Positions 6,033 to 8,584 of a stretch of DNA of 8,584 nt are shown one piece after another. The notes under the pieces are model-generated. The model worked only from the letters and a program-made list of their open reading frames with translations, ran no database searches and was not told the origin of the DNA. The DNA comes from Hyphomicrobiales bacterium (GTDB lineage Bacteria > Pseudomonadota > Alphaproteobacteria > Rhizobiales > JAUVMS01). The stretch is from contig JAUVMS010000118.1 in assembly GCA_030600135.1 (NCBI GenBank), positions 1-8,584 on the forward strand. Reading direction: 5' to 3'. The first letter of the stretch is position 1; every line of letters starts with the position of its first letter. Made by a program: the position numbers and the translations under genes.

Positions 6033-7265
6033 TTACACCCGCTCACCGCGCAGCAGTTTTGGCACGTCGCCCGTGAGACCTGCGGCTTCTTGGACGAAAA
6101 AGCGTTTGAGGCCGGGCATCCTGTCGACAAGGCCGAGGCCGACGTCGCGGGCGGTTCGCACCAGGGCAACGTCATTGGAAAATAGACGGTTGATGCCGTC
6201 AAAGGTGAGGCCCGAGACGAGCGAGTCAAAGCGGCGCCAGCGTTGATAGTGCTCGAGGTGGGCACCAGCGCCAATGTCGAGGCCTAGGCGCTGGGCATCA
6301 ATGATGACTTCGGTTAGTGCCGCCACGTCGCGCAACGCGATGTTGAAGCCTTGGCCGGCAATGGGGTGGACACCGTGGGCCGCATCGCCGACGAGCACCA
6401 GACGATCGGCGATGAAGCGCCGGGCAACGGATAAGTCCAGCGGCCAGGCCGCTCGCGGACCGGCAAGGTCCAGCGCGCCCAATCGATGGCCAAAGCGTTG
6501 CTCGAGTTCCTGCAGGAATTCGGCGTCGTCGAGATGCATGATGCGGTCGGCTTCAGTGCGTTCCTCGGTCCAGACCAGTGACGACCTGTTGCCGGGCAGC
6601 GGCAGAATTGCAAAAGGGCCCGCCGGTAGGAAATGCTGAACGGCGCGACCGTTGTGCGGTTTTTCATGGGTCACGGTGGTGACGATGCCGGATTGATCGT
6701 AGGACCAAGCGACGGATTTTATTCCCGCCAATTTTCGCAGGTGCGATCGGCGACCGTCGGCGGCAACCAACAGCTTGGCATCGAGTTTTTGCGCAGACGC
6801 CAGCTCCAGGTCAACGTTTGAGGCTGTTGGATGGTAATTGGTGATGCCTTGATCGATATGGAGCGCGATCTCGGGATCGTTCGACAAGGCCTCGAGCAAA
6901 GCTTGTTTGAGGTGGCGGTTTTCGACGACATGGGAGGCGGCGTCACCGTCATCGAGTGTGTTGTCGTAGTGGAGAAAAACCTGGCGGAGCGGCGATTCGA
7001 GTTTGCCGTCGGTTATGTCGATCTCGGTTATCGGCTGGGCGCGCGGCGCGAGATGCTGCCAGATCCCAAGCACTTCGAGAAGATTGCGCGAGGCGGCGGA
7101 GAGCGCGGAGGCACGGCCATCCGCGTCCGGGTTGGCACTTTGGCGCGGATCGACGCGGTCTACGAGGGCGACGCCGAGCGAACGGTTGGAACTCGATCGC
7201 AAGGCCAGCGCCAGCGCGAGACCAGCAAACCCCGCGCCTGCAATGATGACATCGGAATTAGCCAT
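6033..7265 (-). CDS. ubiH: UbiH/UbiF/UbiL-family FAD-dependent monooxygenase
   Basis: Flavoprotein hydroxylase of 410 residues, the usual length. Family members hydroxylate the benzoquinone ring during ubiquinone synthesis at the inner membrane. The three class A flavin monooxygenase motifs are intact: the dinucleotide fold VIIAGAGFAGLALALAL at 6-22 (GxGxxG), the DG motif AADGRRSHLRK at 168-178, and the GD motif with family signature LVGDAAHGVHPIAGQGFN at 291-308. The HPIAGQGFN string is characteristic of the UbiH/COQ6 group. Which ring position is used (C1, C5 or C6) cannot be decided, since alphaproteobacteria differ in their hydroxylase sets; ubiH is therefore a family-level symbol. The ATG at 7265 is chosen over the frame's earlier start at 7454 because the Rossmann motif begins right after it. 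The gene is divergent from tesB and converges with the marR-type gene across a 44-bp gap. Confidence 0.93.
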   Translation of the reverse strand: MANSDVIIAGAGFAGLALALALRSSSNRSLGVALVDRVDPRQSANPDADGRASALSAASRNLLEVLGIWQHLAPRAQPITEIDITDGKLESPLRQVFLHYDNTLDDGDAASHVVENRHLKQALLEALSNDPEIALHIDQGITNYHPTASNVDLELASAQKLDAKLLVAADGRRSHLRKLAGIKSVAWSYDQSGIVTTVTHEKPHNGRAVQHFLPAGPFAILPLPGNRSSLVWTEERTEADRIMHLDDAEFLQELEQRFGHRLGALDLAGPRAAWPLDLSVARRFIADRLVLVGDAAHGVHPIAGQGFNIALRDVAALTEVIIDAQRLGLDIGAGAHLEHYQRWRRFDSLVSGLTFDGINRLFSNDVALVRTARDVGLGLVDRMPGLKRFFVQEAAGLTGDVPKLLRGERV

Positions 7266-7410
7266 GGCGCTGTTCCCAAATACCTTGCTGGCGGACAGTT
7301 GTTGCACGGCCGACGGTCGAAACGATGCCGCCAGCTTGACTTCTCGTTTGCAGTCCCGTCTGCTCGCGACAATCTCAAATCGGCCCTCAAGCCCATCACG
7401 CGAGCATATC

Positions 7411-8304
7411 ATGGCCCAAGATAAGTCATCCGCCCTGTCGAACCTGCTCGACATACTGGACCTGGAAACGTTGGAGTTGAACCTGTTTCGTGGCCGCAGT
7501 CCGCAAGTGGGTTGGCAACGTGTCTACGGCGGGCAAGTGATCGGGCAAGCGTTTGTAGCGGCGACGAGGACCGTGGCGCAAGACCGCACCGCGCACTCAC
7601 TTCATGCCTACTTTCTGCGGCCTGGCGATCCAGCGGTGCCGATCATTTACGAGGTGGACCGGATTCGCGATGGCAAGAGCTTTGTGACGCGCCGGGTCAT
7701 TGCGCTGCAGCATGGCGAGGCAATCTTTTCCATGTCGGTGTCGTTCCATAAGGCGGAAGAAAGCTTTGATCATCAGGCGCCTCTACCAGACAACATCCCG
7801 GCGCCAGAGGACGTGCCCAGCGAGCAGGAACTCATGGATCGCTTTCTCGACAAATTGCCGGCCAACATGCGCAGCTATTGGGAACGCGAACGGCCGATTG
7901 AAATGCGTGTGGTCGAGTTTTCTCGCTACTTTTCGCGGGAGTCGGCCGAACCAGTTCAGCACGTCTGGATCCGGGCCAATGGTGAACTGCCCGACAATAC
8001 GGCATTGCACCAATGCCTGCTCGCCTATGCATCGGACTTCACATTGTTGGATACGGCGCTCATCGCCCACGGCAAATTTCTCTACGATCGCGACATTCAA
8101 CTGGCCAGTCTCGACCATGCGCTATGGTTTCACCGACCGTTCCGGGCGGATGACTGGCTGCTCTACAGCCAGGACAGCCCATCAGCGCACGGCGCAAGAG
8201 GATTTTGCCGCGGAACGGTGCACGCCCAGGACGGCACTCTGATCGCCTCGGTCGTGCAAGAAGGCCTCCTGCGACAGCGGGCCTCAAAGTATGTGCCGAA
8301 GTGA
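7411..8304 (+). CDS. tesB: Acyl-CoA thioesterase II (TesB)
   Basis: Cytoplasmic double-hotdog thioesterase of 297 residues (E. coli TesB has 286) that hydrolyses medium- and long-chain acyl-CoA to free fatty acid and CoA. The N-terminal hotdog (about 20-115) contains RVYGGQVIGQAFVAA at 37-51, HSLHAYFLRPGD at 62-73 and the DGKSFVTRRV stretch at 87-96. The C-terminal hotdog (about 165-290) contains YASDFTLLDTAL, LDHALWFHRPFRADDWLLY and ARGFCRG. By alignment from memory, the E. coli triad Asp204-Thr228-Gln278 corresponds to D209, S233 and Q283, so Thr is replaced conservatively by Ser. The ATG at 7411 is preferred to the long frame that opens at 7003 because the upstream part overlaps ubiH on the other strand and does not resemble TesB. 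The ribosome site is weak. The gene is divergent from ubiH over 145 bp. Confidence 0.95.
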   Translation: MAQDKSSALSNLLDILDLETLELNLFRGRSPQVGWQRVYGGQVIGQAFVAATRTVAQDRTAHSLHAYFLRPGDPAVPIIYEVDRIRDGKSFVTRRVIALQHGEAIFSMSVSFHKAEESFDHQAPLPDNIPAPEDVPSEQELMDRFLDKLPANMRSYWERERPIEMRVVEFSRYFSRESAEPVQHVWIRANGELPDNTALHQCLLAYASDFTLLDTALIAHGKFLYDRDIQLASLDHALWFHRPFRADDWLLYSQDSPSAHGARGFCRGTVHAQDGTLIASVVQEGLLRQRASKYVPK

Positions 8305-8339
8305 TAGGCAGACAATATTCTTTGCCTATTTAATAGGCA
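8294..8339. promoter_or_regulatory. Pair of 17-bp TGCC-N9-GGCA dyads, candidate NtrC enhancer sites
   Basis: Two 17-bp dyads share TGCC at one end and GGCA at the other: 8294-8310 (TGCCGAAGTGATAGGCA, overlapping the end of tesB) and 8323-8339 (TGCCTATTTAATAGGCA, 8-bp arms around one base). They agree at 13 of 17 positions and their centres are 29 bp apart. NtrC sites are also 17-bp dyads of form TGC-N11-GCA. These lie about 121 and 150 bp before the start predicted from the sigma-54 element, the usual range for NtrC pairs. The dyads are seen; the NtrC assignment is inferred. Confidence 0.5.
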
Positions 8340-8425
8340 TTACCACTTTGTTAAATCTCTCAGCCGTCGTATTGAATTGACGATTTATGGTTTAATTTCA
8401 ATAGCTTATATCTAATTTCGTGAAC

Positions 8426-8441
8426 TGGCACAGCTCTTGAT
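8426..8441 (+). promoter_or_regulatory. Candidate sigma-54 (-24/-12) promoter of the P-II gene
   Basis: TGGCACA-GCTC-TTGAT matches the RpoN consensus TGGCACG-N4-TTGCW with GG and the TTG block at the correct spacing. The deviation is A for C at the -12 GC dinucleotide. Transcription would begin near 8452, giving a leader of about 100 nt. P-II genes linked to amtB are typically under NtrC and sigma-54 control, which fits. Confidence 0.5.
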
Positions 8442-8491
8442 GATGTATCGGCACTCGTTCGCGTCAGCCGATGGCGGATGAGTACTCGAGC

Positions 8492-8532
8492 GTGTGGTGC
8501 GGCGTCCAGCGGCGTTGGCTGCCGGACCACAC
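8492..8532 (+). repeat. 41-nt near-perfect stem-loop in the P-II gene leader
   Basis: Seven bp (8492-8498 with 8526-8532), one G-G mismatch (8499/8525), five bp (8500-8504 with 8520-8524, last pair G-U), one mismatch (8505/8519), five bp (8506-8510 with 8514-8518, including one G-U) and a GGC triloop (8511-8513). This gives 17 pairs with two single mismatches. It ends 5 nt before the P-II ribosome binding site and has no T-tract, so it is not a standard terminator. A role in mRNA stability or translation control is plausible but unproven. Confidence 0.6.
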
Positions 8533-8537
8533 ATCAC

Positions 8538-8543
8538 AAGGGG
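8538..8543 (+). promoter_or_regulatory. Ribosome binding site of the P-II gene
   Basis: AAGGGG lies 7 nt upstream of the ATG at 8551, a good Shine-Dalgarno at normal spacing. It fixes the start of the partial P-II gene and lies just outside the leader hairpin. Confidence 0.75.
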
Positions 8544-8550
8544 ATGCGAT

Positions 8551-8584
8551 ATGAAACTGGTAATGGCCGTCATAAAGCCGTTCA
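8551..8584 (+). CDS. glnK: P-II nitrogen regulatory protein, 5' end only (GlnK/GlnB)
   Basis: Only the first 11 codons are in the window: MKLVMAVIKPF, the beta-1 strand that opens nearly all P-II proteins (usually 112 residues). P-II trimers sense 2-oxoglutarate, ATP/ADP and, through uridylylation, glutamine, and they control AmtB, glutamine synthetase adenylylation and NtrB. The T-loop and Tyr51 lie beyond the window. GlnK is preferred over GlnB because a sigma-54-like promoter with NtrC-like dyads precedes it; finding amtB directly downstream would confirm this. Within the 11 residues visible, GlnK and GlnB cannot be told apart. Confidence 0.8.
   Translation, partial: MKLVMAVIKPF

Larger units (their letters stand above)
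8471..8554 (+). other. 27-codon leader ORF overlapping the P-II start codon
   Basis: An ATG at 8471 opens a 27-codon frame whose TGA (8552-8554) overlaps the P-II ATG (8551-8553) in an ATGA junction, the geometry of translational coupling. The encoded peptide starts MADEYSSVWCGVQRRW. No Shine-Dalgarno is visible before 8471, and the frame runs through the 8492-8532 hairpin, so it may be coincidental. Confidence 0.2.

Noticed and set aside
7336..7364. TTGACT with TCTGCT at 17 bp as tesB promoter
   Set aside because: The -10 match is poor, so no promoter is called in the ubiH-tesB spacer.
7003..7410. Upstream extension of the TesB frame
   Set aside because: It is the antisense of the ubiH 5' end followed by the divergent spacer; the TesB homology begins at 7411.
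7266..7454. Upstream extension of the UbiH frame to 7454
   Set aside because: It crosses the divergent spacer and enters tesB; the FAD-binding fold begins right after the ATG at 7265.

Overview
The window looks like a piece of an alphaproteobacterial chromosome, most likely Hyphomicrobiales (Rhizobiales) or a close relative. This rests on protein character: a ProXp-ala-type editing factor, a CGPC-bearing chaperedoxin, a one-cysteine Trm112 protein, and ubiH/tesB followed by a P-II gene. It also rests on moderately high GC and a tRNA-Gly typical of the group. The assignment is an inference from gene content; no marker gene is present.

Left end (1-1320): the end of an integrated element. A P4-type tyrosine recombinase on the minus strand sits just past the 3' end of a tRNA-Gly(GCC) gene (1321-1395, minus). 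This is the usual tRNA / att / int order, so the element should extend leftward out of the window, and everything right of the tRNA is chromosomal backbone. The 76 bp between int and the tRNA hold short direct and inverted repeats.

Backbone block 1 (1590-4135, plus): four co-directional genes with a protein quality-control flavour. They are a prolyl-tRNA editing deacylase, a thioredoxin-TPR chaperedoxin (CnoX/YbbN type), a stand-alone Lon substrate-binding domain protein and a small Trm112-family protein. The last two are 14 bp apart and probably co-transcribed.

Backbone block 2 (4170-5988): an MFS transporter (minus) divergent from a MarR-family regulator (plus). Their shared spacer holds two tandem copies of a 12-bp motif (one a perfect palindrome) overlapping plausible promoters for both genes, the layout expected of a locally controlled exporter/importer.

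Backbone block 3 (6033-8304): a UbiH/UbiF-type FAD monooxygenase (minus), probably for ubiquinone ring hydroxylation, divergent from an acyl-CoA thioesterase II (TesB, plus).

Right end (8305-8584): the control region and first 11 codons of a P-II gene (glnK/glnB). The region contains two 17-bp TGCC-N9-GGCA dyads 29 bp apart, a near-consensus sigma-54 -24/-12 element about 120-150 bp further on, a 41-nt near-perfect stem-loop just before the ribosome binding site, and a 27-codon leader ORF whose stop overlaps the P-II start. This is the most information-dense non-coding part of the window. I found no CRISPR array, insertion sequence or clearly novel multi-gene system; most of the window is ordinary chromosomal backbone.
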